Part shown: positions 8,153 to 17,558 of the stretch, one piece after another | How positions within the stretch are numbered: the first letter of the stretch is position 1 | Layout: each line of letters begins with the position of its first letter | Assembly: GCF_002903145.1 (NCBI RefSeq) | Contig: NZ_PPDJ01000003.1 | Span: forward strand, 310,001 to 374,000 | Direction of reading: 5' to 3' | DNA from: Halobacteriovorax sp. DA5 | Lineage (GTDB): Bacteria; Bdellovibrionota; Bacteriovoracia; Bacteriovoracales; Bacteriovoracaceae | DNA length: 64,000 nt | Made by a program: the position numbers and the translations under genes | The notes under the pieces: generated by a model | What the model was told of the DNA's origin: nothing | What the model saw: the letters and a program-made list of their open reading frames with translations, nothing else | Database searches by the model: none

Positions 8153-8878
8153 TTAAGCGTGCAGACCCATGTAGCTGTCCGCTTGTAGGGCAGCTCCACC
8201 AACAAGGCCTCCGTCAATGTCTTTGCATGATAGGAGGTCTTCTACATTTGAAGGCTTAACTGATCCACCATAGAGAATCGATGTTTTATTTCCATCAATT
8301 GATAGATTATCATTTATATACTGACGTATATAGGCATGAGTTTCTTGTGCTTGCTCTGGAGTTGCTGTTACTCCTGTTCCTATTGCCCAAACTGGCTCGT
8401 AAGCAATAATAACGTTTTCACTGTCAATATCAGCAAGACCTTTACTTAACTGCTCTGCTAAAACCTCTTCGACTTTTCCGGCTTCTCTTTGCTCAAGTGT
8501 TTCACCAATGCAGAAAATAACTGTTAGGTCGTTGGCCAGAGCAATCTTTGCTTTTGCATTTAAAGTTGCATCGTCCTCATTGTAGATAGAGCGACGTTCA
8601 GAGTGTCCAATGATAACAAAATGTGCACCGATATCTTTTAGTGATGCAGGTGAGATCTCTCCCGTAAATGCACCGCTATTTTCTGTTGCACAATTTTGAG
8701 CACCAATTTTAAAATCATCAGTATTTTGCAGACAAATAGGGATGTGGATTGCTTGTGGAGCAATCCATGCTTCATGACGAAGTTTCGCGCTGTCGATAGC
8801 ATCAAAGAAGGCGATAACGTCTTCAGTATTCTGATTCATCTTCCAGTTTCCTACGATATACTTCGTTCTCTCAGTCAT
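8153..8878 (-). CDS. tpiA: Triose-phosphate isomerase
   Basis: 241 residues. It interconverts dihydroxyacetone phosphate and glyceraldehyde 3-phosphate in glycolysis. Family motifs are complete: VGNWKMN with the active-site Lys near residue 13, IIGHSERR with the electrophilic His, AYEPVWAIGTG with the catalytic Glu and the flexible loop, and the phosphate-binding YGGSV. It is the last gene of the gap-pgk-tpiA operon, 25 bases after pgk. Confidence 0.97.
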   Translation of the reverse strand: MTERTKYIVGNWKMNQNTEDVIAFFDAIDSAKLRHEAWIAPQAIHIPICLQNTDDFKIGAQNCATENSGAFTGEISPASLKDIGAHFVIIGHSERRSIYNEDDATLNAKAKIALANDLTVIFCIGETLEQREAGKVEEVLAEQLSKGLADIDSENVIIAYEPVWAIGTGVTATPEQAQETHAYIRQYINDNLSIDGNKTSILYGGSVKPSNVEDLLSCKDIDGGLVGGAALQADSYMGLHA

Positions 8879-8903
8879 ATTTACATCCCTTATTATTACT
8901 TAT

Positions 8904-10100
8904 TTATTCAACACCAAATTTTAGAGCACTAATACCTGGAAGGCTACCTTTCTCGATAAACTCAAGAGAAGCGCCACCGCCAGTCGATACATGACTCATT
9001 TTATTCGCAAGACCAGACTTATTAACTGCACTTACTGAATCACCTCCACCAACAAGAGTGTAGGCATTTGACTCGCTTAAAACTTCAGCAATAGCAAAAG
9101 TACCTTTTGCATATTCTTCATTCTCAAAAATACCCATTGGTCCATTCCAAAGGATTGTCTTTGCTTCACGAAGAATAGAGCTGTACTTTGCAATTGTTTG
9201 CTCACCGATATCTAAACCCATCTTTCCATCAGGGATACCAACTTTATCAACTGCTTCCGGCTTTCCACCAAACTCACTTGAAACGATATGGTCAATCGGA
9301 AGAATGATTTTATGTGCCGTACTTTGAGAAAAAATCTTTTTAGCAAGGCTTACATCTTCGTCACTGCAAAGTGAAGTTCCAACCTCATTTCCTTTTGCTT
9401 TTAGGAAAGGGTAGGCCATAGCTCCACCAATAATAAGATTAGAAACACTTGAAAGAAGTCTTTCAATGATTTTAATCTTGTCACTAACTTTTGCACCACC
9501 AACGACTGCAACAAATGGTGTCTCAGGTCTTTGCGTAATTTTTGAAAGAGCTTCGATTTCTTTCTTCATAAGAAGTCCTGCATAGGCCTTGTTTTTGAAG
9601 AAAGCATTAATTTCATAAGTTGAAGCGTGTTTTCTATGAGCAGCTCCAAATGCATCGTTAACATAAATGTCAGCATACTCAGAAAGTTTACGTGCAAACT
9701 CACGATCGTTTTCAGTTTCTTCTTTGTGGAAACGAAGGTTTTCAAGAAGAATGATCTTATTTGAGTTTAAAGTTAGAAGAGTTTTAATTCCGCGATCAAG
9801 ACATGACTCAGTTAACGTTACTTCTTCACCCAGTTTATCTGCAAGGTAAGTTGCAACAGGCTCAAGAGAGAAGTCTGAGTTTACTTGTCCTTTAGGACGT
9901 CCAAGGTGAGACATCATAATTAACTTAGATGCTCCTTTGTCTAGGATTAGCTTGATTGTTTCAAGAGCATTATCAATTCTTGTTGTATCAGTAATCTCTT
10001 TAGTTTCTTTATCTAGAGGAACATTGAAATCAAAACGAACAAGAACTTTCTTGTCTTTGATTTTTGAATCATCAATGCTGTCAATAAATTGTAATGCCAT
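8904..10100 (-). CDS. pgk: Phosphoglycerate kinase
   Basis: 398 residues, the usual length. It transfers phosphate from 1,3-bisphosphoglycerate to ADP. Visible signatures include VLVRFDFNVPLD at the N-terminus, MMSHLGRPKG, the ILLENLRFHKEE segment, VAVVGGAKVSDKI and the C-terminal nucleotide-binding GGGDSVSAVNK and STGGGASLEF. It lies between gap and tpiA in one operon, 21 bases after gap. Confidence 0.98.
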   Translation of the reverse strand: MALQFIDSIDDSKIKDKKVLVRFDFNVPLDKETKEITDTTRIDNALETIKLILDKGASKLIMMSHLGRPKGQVNSDFSLEPVATYLADKLGEEVTLTESCLDRGIKTLLTLNSNKIILLENLRFHKEETENDREFARKLSEYADIYVNDAFGAAHRKHASTYEINAFFKNKAYAGLLMKKEIEALSKITQRPETPFVAVVGGAKVSDKIKIIERLLSSVSNLIIGGAMAYPFLKAKGNEVGTSLCSDEDVSLAKKIFSQSTAHKIILPIDHIVSSEFGGKPEAVDKVGIPDGKMGLDIGEQTIAKYSSILREAKTILWNGPMGIFENEEYAKGTFAIAEVLSESNAYTLVGGGDSVSAVNKSGLANKMSHVSTGGGASLEFIEKGSLPGISALKFGVE

Positions 10101-10121
10101 AGTTTTTCCTAATTTTTTTTA

Positions 10122-11141
10122 TTAAAGTTGGCTACCGATGAAACCTGCAAGGTCGATAACACGGTTAGAGAAACCTGCTTCGTTATCATACCAAGTAACA
10201 ACTTTTACACTCTTTCCATCAATTACTTTTGTTAGATCAGCGTCTACACATGAAGACTCTCTCATACCCATGTAATCAACAGATACTAGTGGTTGTTTTT
10301 CAAAACCAAGAATACCTTTTAGAGTTGTTTCACTTGCTTCTTTTAGAGCTGCGTTTACTTCTTCTTCAGTAACTTCTGTTTCAACATTTACAGTTAGGTC
10401 AACAAGAGAAACGTTTGGAGTTGGAACGCGAATTGCGAAACCATCTAGCTTTCCTTTAAGTTCAGGAATAACTAGACCAACAGCTTTTGCTGCACCTGTT
10501 GTTGTTGGAACCATTGATACTGCTGCTGCACGAGCACGACGAAGGTCTGAGTGTGAAGCATCTAGAAGACACTGGTCACCAGTGTAAGAGTGAACAGTAG
10601 TCATGTGACCGTTGATTACACCAAACTTATCGTTTAGTACTTTTGCAACTGGTGAAAGACAGTTAGTTGTACAAGATGCATTTGAAACAACTGTGTGTTT
10701 TTGAGCATCATAAGTGTTTTCGTTGATTCCCATTACAATTGTGTTATCAACGTCTTTACCTGGACAACATAGAATAACTTTTTTAACAGTTCCTGTTACG
10801 TGCTTCATTAGTGATTTTTGATCTTTGAAAACACCTGTTGCATCGATTACGATATCAACTTTATCTTGTGTCCAAGGAATTTCACTTGGGTCTCTATACT
10901 TGTGAAAAGAAATCTCTTTTCCGTTAATGTGCATTTTGTGTGATTCATCTACACTTACTTCACCATTGAAACGACCAAATACTGAATCGTATTTGATAAG
11001 GTGAACGTAGTCGTGGATATCACCTGGTGAGTTAACAGCAACGACTTCTAAGTTTTCAATGTTGCGGTTAAAAATTTCTCTAAGAACTGTACGACCAATA
11101 CGGCCCATACCATTAATACCAACGCGGATCTTTCCAGACAT
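10122..11141 (-). CDS. gap: Glyceraldehyde-3-phosphate dehydrogenase
   Basis: 339 residues, type I. It oxidises glyceraldehyde 3-phosphate with NAD and phosphate. The N-terminal Rossmann motif VGINGMGRIGR, the catalytic Cys in SNASCTTNCLSP, the phosphate-site SYTGDQ and the C-terminal WYDNEAGFSNR are all present. First gene of the glycolytic operon, preceded by a GGAGTC ribosome site. It encodes the phosphorylating enzyme by motif; coenzyme preference was not judged further. Confidence 0.98.
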   Translation of the reverse strand: MSGKIRVGINGMGRIGRTVLREIFNRNIENLEVVAVNSPGDIHDYVHLIKYDSVFGRFNGEVSVDESHKMHINGKEISFHKYRDPSEIPWTQDKVDIVIDATGVFKDQKSLMKHVTGTVKKVILCCPGKDVDNTIVMGINENTYDAQKHTVVSNASCTTNCLSPVAKVLNDKFGVINGHMTTVHSYTGDQCLLDASHSDLRRARAAAVSMVPTTTGAAKAVGLVIPELKGKLDGFAIRVPTPNVSLVDLTVNVETEVTEEEVNAALKEASETTLKGILGFEKQPLVSVDYMGMRESSCVDADLTKVIDGKSVKVVTWYDNEAGFSNRVIDLAGFIGSQL

Positions 11142-11246
11142 ACCTGACTCCTGTGCTTAATTATTAAAAAAAATACCACTGTAATATGCCACAATCGAGA
11201 GAGATTGCCTACCGAAAGCACATATTTCTAGGAGGATGCGACGTTT

Positions 11247-12185
11247 TTGCTCACTGCCCAAAAAATAGCTGAACAGGCTATAATTTTACTAATGCAAACA
11301 AGTTCAAAAATGCCATCAAATATTATTCACTACAAATCCAAAGCGGATTATGAAAGTGGTGTTAAAAGCGAGGCCCCTGTCCCTGAAAAGCTTGTCAAAA
11401 ACGCAACGAAAGTTGTGGAGAAAACTGCCAAGGTTGCCGAAGCCGCTGCCAAGGCATCAATCTCAACAGATGCTCTTGCAATTGCTCAGGCCGGAAAGAA
11501 GTTGGCTGTAGATGCTGTGACAACAGTTGCAAAGTCTGCTGTTAATGCACCTGAAGAAGCTAGTGAAGTAAAAGAAGTTAGTCCAATTAAGGAGCTACTT
11601 CCAATAAATAAGCCTGCAATTTTCTTTTTAGAGGGACTTCATCTTTCAACTCTAAGTTCTAAAGGAGGACTTGAGGATATCGCCAAGTCATTTAGTGATG
11701 GCGAATTTGTAAGTTGGAGTGATGAAGATAAGGTTTTGGAAGAAGTTTTAAGAAGGCCAAAGGATCAGCCAATTATTCTCGTAGGTCATTCTTTAGGAGG
11801 GGACGCTGTTGTTAACCTCGCTAATCGCTTAAATAGTGCGGAAGCAGGATTTCGAAGTGTGGATTTGCTCGTGACACTCGATTCAGTTGGCTTTGATAAT
11901 GATATCATTCCAAAGAACGTCAAAAAGAATCTTAATTTCATGCTAGATCGATCTTTTATTTTCAATGATGGCCCTAATGTCGCTCGTGATTTTAAGACGA
12001 CTGATGTGATTAATATCCTACGTCCTGAGGGGCATACGAAAATTGATGAAGCCCCAGATGTGCATCGCGAAATTTTTGAAGAAATCACCCAAGTTTTAGA
12101 CCAAAACTATCTGGCCAAGAGAAAGCAACAACTTGCGGGCCTTTATCGCGCCTTCTATGAGATGAATCAGCAAAATAACTCATAA
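11247..12185 (+). CDS. Alpha/beta-hydrolase-like protein with Ala/Lys-rich N-terminus
   Basis: 312 residues if started at TTG 11247, 11 bases after a GGAGG site; ATG 11292 is the alternative. No signal peptide is evident. Residues about 40-115 are a low-complexity Ala/Val/Lys/Glu segment likely to be helical. The C-terminal part carries a lipase-type nucleophile elbow LVGHSLGG near residue 178, an Asp in LVTLDSVG and a His in PDVHREI, consistent with a Ser-Asp-His triad. Substrate unknown. It lies upstream of, and in the same direction as, the trypsin-like protease, 41 bases apart. Confidence 0.65.
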   Translation: MLTAQKIAEQAIILLMQTSSKMPSNIIHYKSKADYESGVKSEAPVPEKLVKNATKVVEKTAKVAEAAAKASISTDALAIAQAGKKLAVDAVTTVAKSAVNAPEEASEVKEVSPIKELLPINKPAIFFLEGLHLSTLSSKGGLEDIAKSFSDGEFVSWSDEDKVLEEVLRRPKDQPIILVGHSLGGDAVVNLANRLNSAEAGFRSVDLLVTLDSVGFDNDIIPKNVKKNLNFMLDRSFIFNDGPNVARDFKTTDVINILRPEGHTKIDEAPDVHREIFEEITQVLDQNYLAKRKQQLAGLYRAFYEMNQQNNS

Positions 12186-12226
12186 TCCTTTCTAGTCTTT
12201 ATCTTCTGATTATGCTATGAAGTGTC

Positions 12227-13153
12227 ATGATTCAGACTCTTTTGTTATTATGTATCGCTTTGGCCAGCTCTTGCTTTGCAATTGTTGGGGGGGAAGCTGT
12301 TAATAAAGGAGAGTATCAGAGTGTCGTTGCTCTCGTTAGGCTTGGCCGTCCATTTTGTACTGGAGTGGCATTAACGCCTACTCATGTCCTTACTGCCGCT
12401 CATTGTCTTGAGAATAAAAATTACAAATCAATTCGTATCTATACTGGAGCAGGAAAAATTATGACTGCGGCTTCTTCAAAAGAGAACCTTGATGCTCAGT
12501 ATAGTGTGGCCGCAGTGGAGCTTCATCCGAGCTTGAAATTCAAATATCCAAATGGACCTCTAGCAGACTTGGCCAGCTTGAAAACAGTTGATCTTGCTAT
12601 CTTAACAACTGATGCTCCTCTTCGAGTGAAGAAATTCTACTCTCTTTTAACTGATCCCAAAGAGATTCTAGAAAAGATCGCTCCTGGAAAGCTTACGACA
12701 GCGGTTGGATTTGGTTATACTGGCGAAATCGGCTTTATGCCAATGGACTCTGCCCATGCTCATATTATTTACGGTCAAAAGAGAAAGGCCATAATTCCAA
12801 TTTTTGAAGTCTTCTTTAACGAGATTGATATGAGAAACAAGCAAACAGATACTTGTTATATTGATAGTGGTGGACCTGTCTTTGTTGATGTTAACGGAGA
12901 ACTAAAAATTGCTGCCATTGTATCTGCTTCATTTGGCTTTTGTGCGGAAGGCAAGTACGCAACACTTTACTCTCTTGCATACCACTCTGTTTGTTGGATT
13001 AAGAAGGTTACAGGTATCTCTGATGAGCATAGTGGCTTCCACTGTGGGCGAAATATAAAAATAGCTCAAGAATGTTACGGAATTAAGAATGAGGAAGATC
13101 TTCGTAGTTGCGCAGATAAGTACTCTGATGAAATCCTTCGAAGCTATCCTTAG
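12227..13153 (+). CDS. Secreted trypsin-like serine protease
   Basis: 308 residues. A signal peptide is followed directly by the mature chymotrypsin-fold start IVGG at residue 19, so little or no propeptide remains. The triad is complete: His59 in LTAAHC, Asp in VDLAIL near residue 122 and Ser in DSGGP near residue 215. The usual GDSGGP is IDSGGP, a minor change outside the nucleophile. Several Cys residues allow disulfides. An extracellular digestive role would suit a predator but is inferred. A -10-like TATGCT lies ten bases before the ATG. Confidence 0.92.
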   Translation: MIQTLLLLCIALASSCFAIVGGEAVNKGEYQSVVALVRLGRPFCTGVALTPTHVLTAAHCLENKNYKSIRIYTGAGKIMTAASSKENLDAQYSVAAVELHPSLKFKYPNGPLADLASLKTVDLAILTTDAPLRVKKFYSLLTDPKEILEKIAPGKLTTAVGFGYTGEIGFMPMDSAHAHIIYGQKRKAIIPIFEVFFNEIDMRNKQTDTCYIDSGGPVFVDVNGELKIAAIVSASFGFCAEGKYATLYSLAYHSVCWIKKVTGISDEHSGFHCGRNIKIAQECYGIKNEEDLRSCADKYSDEILRSYP

Positions 13154-13239
13154 CTGAATATTCAGTAACTTAGAAGATCAATTCATTTTGTTAACCATTT
13201 ATAAAGATTTTTGTGAATTATATCTCGCGGGCCGCGTGT

Positions 13240-13251
13240 TATAATCACGCG
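13240..13251 (+). promoter_or_regulatory. -10 element for a leaderless cysE transcript
   Basis: A perfect TATAAT (13240-13245) lies six bases before ATG 13252, so the mRNA should begin at the start codon. No convincing -35 hexamer is seen at 16-18 bases. Confidence 0.5.
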
Positions 13252-14103
13252 ATGGAAAAATCAAATCTCTCTAATATAAAGAAGCTCTACGAGCACAAGA
13301 AAAAAGTTTGTCATGATACTGAAATCAAACCTGAGGTTATTGAGGATTTCGTTGAAGAGGCCCTCAATATAATTTTGCCAGGTTCTGTGCGAATGCAATT
13401 TCTAAATTATGAAGACTTTGAATTGTATTTCAATCGCCACATCATTAATACGGATCAAATTTTTAATCATTTGAAACTTGATGCGCATGTCAGAGAAAAG
13501 TTAATAGCGTCGTATAGCGAAGAATTAGTGACGTTGGCAAAGAAAATAGAAATTGATGCTATTGCGCTCTTAGAAGGTGATCCTGCAGCACAAAATATCT
13601 GTGAGGTTGTTCTATGCTACCCAGGACTTTTTGCAATTGCCTCTCATCGTCTGGCCCATTTTTTCTATGAAAAATCTTTAACAATCTTTCCTCGAATGAT
13701 TGCAGAATATGCACATAATAAAACAGGTATTGATATCCATCCAGGTGCACAAATTGGAGATTCATTCTTTATCGATCATGGAACTGGTGTCGTTATAGGG
13801 GAGACCGCAGTTATTGGTAATCGAGTAAAGATTTATCAAGGGGTAACATTAGGTGCTCTCTCAGTGAGTAAGGACTTACAAAATACGAAACGCCATCCCA
13901 CTATTGAAGATGATTGTGTGATCTATGCTCACGCAACAATCTTGGGAGGAACGACTGTTATTGGTGAGGGGTCAACGATTGGTGGTAACGTTTGGCTAAC
14001 ACAAAGTGTGAAGAAGAAGTCTATTGTTTATCATAAAAGCGAAGTTCACTTAGATGTGAAGGATCGACAATTCAATATAGAGGAGCTTACATATGAAATT
14101 TAA
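13252..14103 (+). CDS. cysE: Serine O-acetyltransferase
   Basis: 283 residues from ATG 13252; a GTG at 13213 is in frame but lies upstream of the -10 element. The enzyme acetylates serine with acetyl-CoA, the first step of cysteine synthesis. The N-terminal helical domain is followed by the left-handed hexapeptide beta-helix ([49 protein letters not shown]), with the catalytic His and acceptor-binding residues in place. Length and helical domain suit the EpsC-type serine acetyltransferases. It overlaps cysK by 11 bases, implying translational coupling. Confidence 0.94.
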   Translation: MEKSNLSNIKKLYEHKKKVCHDTEIKPEVIEDFVEEALNIILPGSVRMQFLNYEDFELYFNRHIINTDQIFNHLKLDAHVREKLIASYSEELVTLAKKIEIDAIALLEGDPAAQNICEVVLCYPGLFAIASHRLAHFFYEKSLTIFPRMIAEYAHNKTGIDIHPGAQIGDSFFIDHGTGVVIGETAVIGNRVKIYQGVTLGALSVSKDLQNTKRHPTIEDDCVIYAHATILGGTTVIGEGSTIGGNVWLTQSVKKKSIVYHKSEVHLDVKDRQFNIEELTYEI

Positions 14104-15016
14104 TAATATTTTGGAATCTGTTGGAAATACACCACTTGTAAAAATAAATCGTCTCTTTCCTGAGGCAAATAAGAAAAATATAACTATTTATGCGAAGCTT
14201 GAGCGCGCAAACCCTGGTGGTTCAATTAAAGATCGAATCGCAAAGAGAATGATTGAAGACGCGCAAAAGAAGGGCCTTGTCAAAGAAGGAACGGTAATTG
14301 TTGAGCCTACTTCTGGTAACACTGGAGTTGGTCTTGCAATGGCATGTGCTGTTCTTGGTTACCGCTTAATCATTACAATGCCAGAGAGTATGAGTTTAGA
14401 GAGAAGGCGTCTTATGGCACTTTTTGGTGCAGAGCTAGTTTTAACTCCGAAAGAAAAAGGTATGAAGGGAGCGATTGAAAAGGCCCAAGAAATTTGTGAG
14501 CAAGAAGCAAATTCATGGATGCCAATGCAATTTGATAATCCATCAAATGTTGATGTACACAGAGATACAACGGCCAAGGAGATTCTCGCTGATATTGATG
14601 GAAGTATCGACTACCTTATTACTGGAGTAGGTACTGGTGGACATATTACTGGTGTATCAGAGGTCTTAAAAGAGAAGTTTAATAACCTGAAGGTTGTGGC
14701 GGTTGAACCTGCGGATTCTCCTGTTCTCTCTGGAGGTGAGCCTGGGCCGCATCCAATACAGGGAATAGGTGCTGGTTTTGTACCTAGTGTTTTAAATCGA
14801 GAACTTCTTGATGAAGTTGTGACAATTAGTAAAGATGAAGCCTTTGAATTTGCAAGAAGTGCTGCCCGTCTTGAAGGCATCCTTCTAGGAATTTCAAGTG
14901 GTGCTTCACTAGCTGCAATTGAAAAGAAAATTAGTGAAATGCCAGAAGGCTCAACAGTATTAACATTCTGTTATGATACTGGTGAGCGCTACTTATCGAC
15001 TGAAGGATTATTTTAA
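14093..15016 (+). CDS. cysK: Cysteine synthase (O-acetylserine sulfhydrylase)
   Basis: 307 residues. A pyridoxal-phosphate enzyme that condenses O-acetylserine with sulfide. Seen: [13 protein letters not shown], the PLP lysine in NPGGSIKDR, the substrate loop [12 protein letters not shown], phosphate-binding [10 protein letters not shown] and the C-terminal GISSGAS. Encoded directly downstream of cysE, so the two cysteine synthase complex partners are coexpressed. Its 3' end overlaps the convergent tatD by nine bases. Confidence 0.96.
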   Translation: MKFNNILESVGNTPLVKINRLFPEANKKNITIYAKLERANPGGSIKDRIAKRMIEDAQKKGLVKEGTVIVEPTSGNTGVGLAMACAVLGYRLIITMPESMSLERRRLMALFGAELVLTPKEKGMKGAIEKAQEICEQEANSWMPMQFDNPSNVDVHRDTTAKEILADIDGSIDYLITGVGTGGHITGVSEVLKEKFNNLKVVAVEPADSPVLSGGEPGPHPIQGIGAGFVPSVLNRELLDEVVTISKDEAFEFARSAARLEGILLGISSGASLAAIEKKISEMPEGSTVLTFCYDTGERYLSTEGLF

Positions 15017-15817
15017 TTTAAAGAATAGATTTTCGGCGTTGCTATTAGCAACGTCGATTAATTCTTGAGGATCAATTCCTTTATGAGTTGCAATAAAATC
15101 TGCAACACATGGAAGATAGAACGGAGCATTCTCTCTTCCTCTAAATGGAACAGGAGTAAGATACGGAGAGTCCGTTTCTAGTAGCATTTGCTCGACTGGA
15201 ACAATATCTAAAACATCACGAACGTTAGTAGCATTCTTAAATGTAACAATTCCATTAAATCCAATATGAAAGCCTTCACTAAGGCAAAACGAAGCAAGCT
15301 CAATTCCTGAAGTAAAAGAGTGGATAACTCCTTTTCTTTTTAGTGTAGTTGAGAAGTTTTTTAAAATGGCCTTAGTATCTTCATCTGCTTCACGTGTGTG
15401 AATAACAACTGGCAGGTCACTATCACAAGCAATTTGCAGTTGCCTTTCAAAAGATTCTTTTTGAATGCTCGGATCTGAAAATTCATAGTAGTAATCTAGA
15501 CCAATTTCTCCAACTGCTACAATCTTAGGGTTTGCTAAGTTGTCTTGAATTTCTTGATAAGTTTCTTCTGTAATGTGTTTGGCCTCGTGAGGATGAATTC
15601 CTTGAGTACCATAGACGATATCATTGGCCGTAAGCTCTCTAACTTTTTTAAGATTGTCTGGAGATACTGCAATTGTCACAACTTTATTAACACCATATTC
15701 CTGGCATTTGTTAAGTGTATCAATTAATTCTTGGCCTTTGAGATAGTCGAGATGACAGTGGGTCTCTATTGGACCCACTGTATATTTAGGAATAATTCTT
15801 TCTTTTTTTTTACTCAT
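15008..15817 (-). CDS. tatD: TatD-family metal-dependent hydrolase
   Basis: 269 residues. TatD proteins are TIM-barrel nucleases with a two-metal site. Ligands appear in order: [15 protein letters not shown] with Glu, [15 protein letters not shown] and [11 protein letters not shown] with Asp. Members show 3'-5' exonuclease activity on DNA and may act in repair. The start codon overlaps the stop of the upstream VKOR-DsbA gene by one base (TAATG), so it is translationally coupled at the end of the operon. Confidence 0.93.
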   Translation of the reverse strand: MSKKKERIIPKYTVGPIETHCHLDYLKGQELIDTLNKCQEYGVNKVVTIAVSPDNLKKVRELTANDIVYGTQGIHPHEAKHITEETYQEIQDNLANPKIVAVGEIGLDYYYEFSDPSIQKESFERQLQIACDSDLPVVIHTREADEDTKAILKNFSTTLKRKGVIHSFTSGIELASFCLSEGFHIGFNGIVTFKNATNVRDVLDIVPVEQMLLETDSPYLTPVPFRGRENAPFYLPCVADFIATHKGIDPQELIDVANSNAENLFFKLK

Positions 15818-16968
15818 TAGTTCTTAGCTTTATTTTCTTTAAGAAGGTGATCCATAATCGCTGTGTAATCACTTAGTGGCCTAACACCTTCAATTTTTAC
15901 ACCATTAATTAGCTGAGTTGGTGTTGATTGTACATTAAAAGAATTTGCCTGAGTGATCATATCCACGACTGCCTGCTTTGTTTCAGGCTTTGCCATACAC
16001 TCAGTAACTCCAAATTCCTTACCTTTATCGCTAATCCATTCAGCAGTAAGGTTTGCTTGGTTTTCAAAAATTGCATCATGTACTGATTTAAACTTTTGAG
16101 GTCCTACACAACTTGCAAGATAAGCAGCTTCACAAGCTAGTTGATGAAGTGGTCCACTCATTCCCGCATTACAATTGTGATCTAGTGGGTAAAAGAAATA
16201 TTGGATATTAATTTTCCCTTCATACTTTTTTTCAATCGTTGGAAGAACTAAGTTAAGTGCGTTACAGGCCGGACATTGAAAGTCTGAAAAAACAGACATC
16301 TGGATTGGTGCATCTTTAAAGTCCTCTGAAGAAGAAGCTAGACGGTAAGGTGATGCTTTTTCTGGAGTACCTAAATTATTTAGGTTCTTAAACATTGCAA
16401 CAATTTGTGCGCTTCTAGCAGTTGAATTTTCAACCTTTGAATTTGTAAACGCATAACCAATTGAACCACTAATAAGCATACAGACAGCAGCAGTTGCAAA
16501 GAATTTAATATCAAAGTCACGAGCTGCCTTATATTGAAACATCAAAGCTAATGCTAACCAAGAAGCAACGTAGTAAAGAGTACAGAATGGACAAAGTGTA
16601 CCAAGCATTACAATTGAGTAAATAAATAGTACTAAACATCCAATACCGTTTAGAAGAAGGAGAAGAAATAAGCTTCCTTCTGCATGCTTACTATTTACCA
16701 TATAAAAAAGCATAACCATGGCACCCATAACAATTCCGAAGATTGAAATAGGAACGCCTGCAATATTTGAAAGAGGTGAAAGTGTTGCAGCATCACATGT
16801 TAAGAAAGAGTTGATGTTACAGGCCGAAGCCGAACCAAATCCTACCGGAAACTTAATTTGGTAGTAGTGGTTTGTTAGATAAATTGAAAGAATAAACATC
16901 GACAGACCTGCGATGAAGAATAAAACTTTCTTGTTAAAATTTAGGCGATTTAAAAAACTATCAGTCAT
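15817..16968 (-). CDS. VKOR-DsbA fusion, periplasmic disulfide oxidase
   Basis: 383 residues. Residues about 15-165 form a VKOR domain with four to five membrane helices, the loop Cys pair in ACNINSFLTCD and the redox pair CPFC. Residues about 220-380 are a DsbA-type thioredoxin domain with CPAC in FSDFQCPAC and a cis-Pro loop QSTPTQLING. The fusion can pass electrons from folding substrates through the thioredoxin domain to quinone, replacing separate DsbA and DsbB. It probably supports disulfide formation in the many Cys-containing secreted proteins here. Confidence 0.92.
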   Translation of the reverse strand: MTDSFLNRLNFNKKVLFFIAGLSMFILSIYLTNHYYQIKFPVGFGSASACNINSFLTCDAATLSPLSNIAGVPISIFGIVMGAMVMLFYMVNSKHAEGSLFLLLLLNGIGCLVLFIYSIVMLGTLCPFCTLYYVASWLALALMFQYKAARDFDIKFFATAAVCMLISGSIGYAFTNSKVENSTARSAQIVAMFKNLNNLGTPEKASPYRLASSSEDFKDAPIQMSVFSDFQCPACNALNLVLPTIEKKYEGKINIQYFFYPLDHNCNAGMSGPLHQLACEAAYLASCVGPQKFKSVHDAIFENQANLTAEWISDKGKEFGVTECMAKPETKQAVVDMITQANSFNVQSTPTQLINGVKIEGVRPLSDYTAIMDHLLKENKAKN

Positions 16969-16971
16969 ATT

Positions 16972-17556
16972 TTAATTCCTTTTTAAAATATTATAATTTC
17001 TCTTGGTTGTTTGGTTTCTTCTAAAGCTATTATAGTTGAGATTTGCGAATGTGCATATATTGGTAGATATGACATAGGCCTGTGGAAAATGTTCAGCAAT
17101 TTGCTTCTTCACCTCCATCTCTAAGCTGAATGTTAATCTGCCTTCTACCATGTCAAAAGCTTGGGAGTTAGGAAAATTTTGTTTAAATTCTTCGCTAACC
17201 TCATAATTTACAGCACTTATATGAGGTCCAATGAGAATAATGTGAGGCTCTATTGCCTTAACTTCTTTATTTAGAATGATTTCTTGTGCAACTCCACGCC
17301 ATCCAGCATGAAGATTGGCCACGCCAAACTTTCCTATAATGGCAATTGGTAGACAGTCAGCAGTTTTAATGGCCAATGGTTGGCTCAGTTCAAGTTTAGA
17401 GACAATCCCATCGGCCTCAATACTATTTGTGGTAGGTGTTTTAACTACAATATCCGAATGGATTTGCTTTACTTCATCAAATTCAAAGTCTGGACGATCA
17501 TCGTAGGTCTCAAAGAGAAAATCACCAATTTTTTTTTGATAAAGTAGCTGTGCCAT
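16972..17556 (-). CDS. yfiH: YfiH/PgeF-type laccase-domain protein
   Basis: 194 residues, shorter than the usual 240 because the N-terminus is compact. The family (DUF152, multicopper polyphenol oxidase fold) includes purine nucleoside phosphorylases and PgeF, which removes misincorporated serine from peptidoglycan. Seen: metal-site residues in QIHSD, TADCLPIAI and HAGWRGVA, plus the C-terminal NICTFANLNYNSFRR. In many bacteria it sits next to rluD, as here: the two genes are two bases apart. Confidence 0.87.
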   Translation of the reverse strand: MAQLLYQKKIGDFLFETYDDRPDFEFDEVKQIHSDIVVKTPTTNSIEADGIVSKLELSQPLAIKTADCLPIAIIGKFGVANLHAGWRGVAQEIILNKEVKAIEPHIILIGPHISAVNYEVSEEFKQNFPNSQAFDMVEGRLTFSLEMEVKKQIAEHFPQAYVISTNICTFANLNYNSFRRNQTTKRNYNILKRN

Positions 17557-17558
17557 TT

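Noticed and set aside
11236..11268. Short leader ORF (10 codons) before the hydrolase
   Set aside because: The GGAGG site lies directly against its ATG with no spacing, so it would serve the TTG at 11247 instead.
13154..13170. Palindrome CTGAATATTCAG after the trypsin-like gene
   Set aside because: A 12-base palindrome with no T-run and no spacer loop; too weak for a terminator and no operator family recognised.
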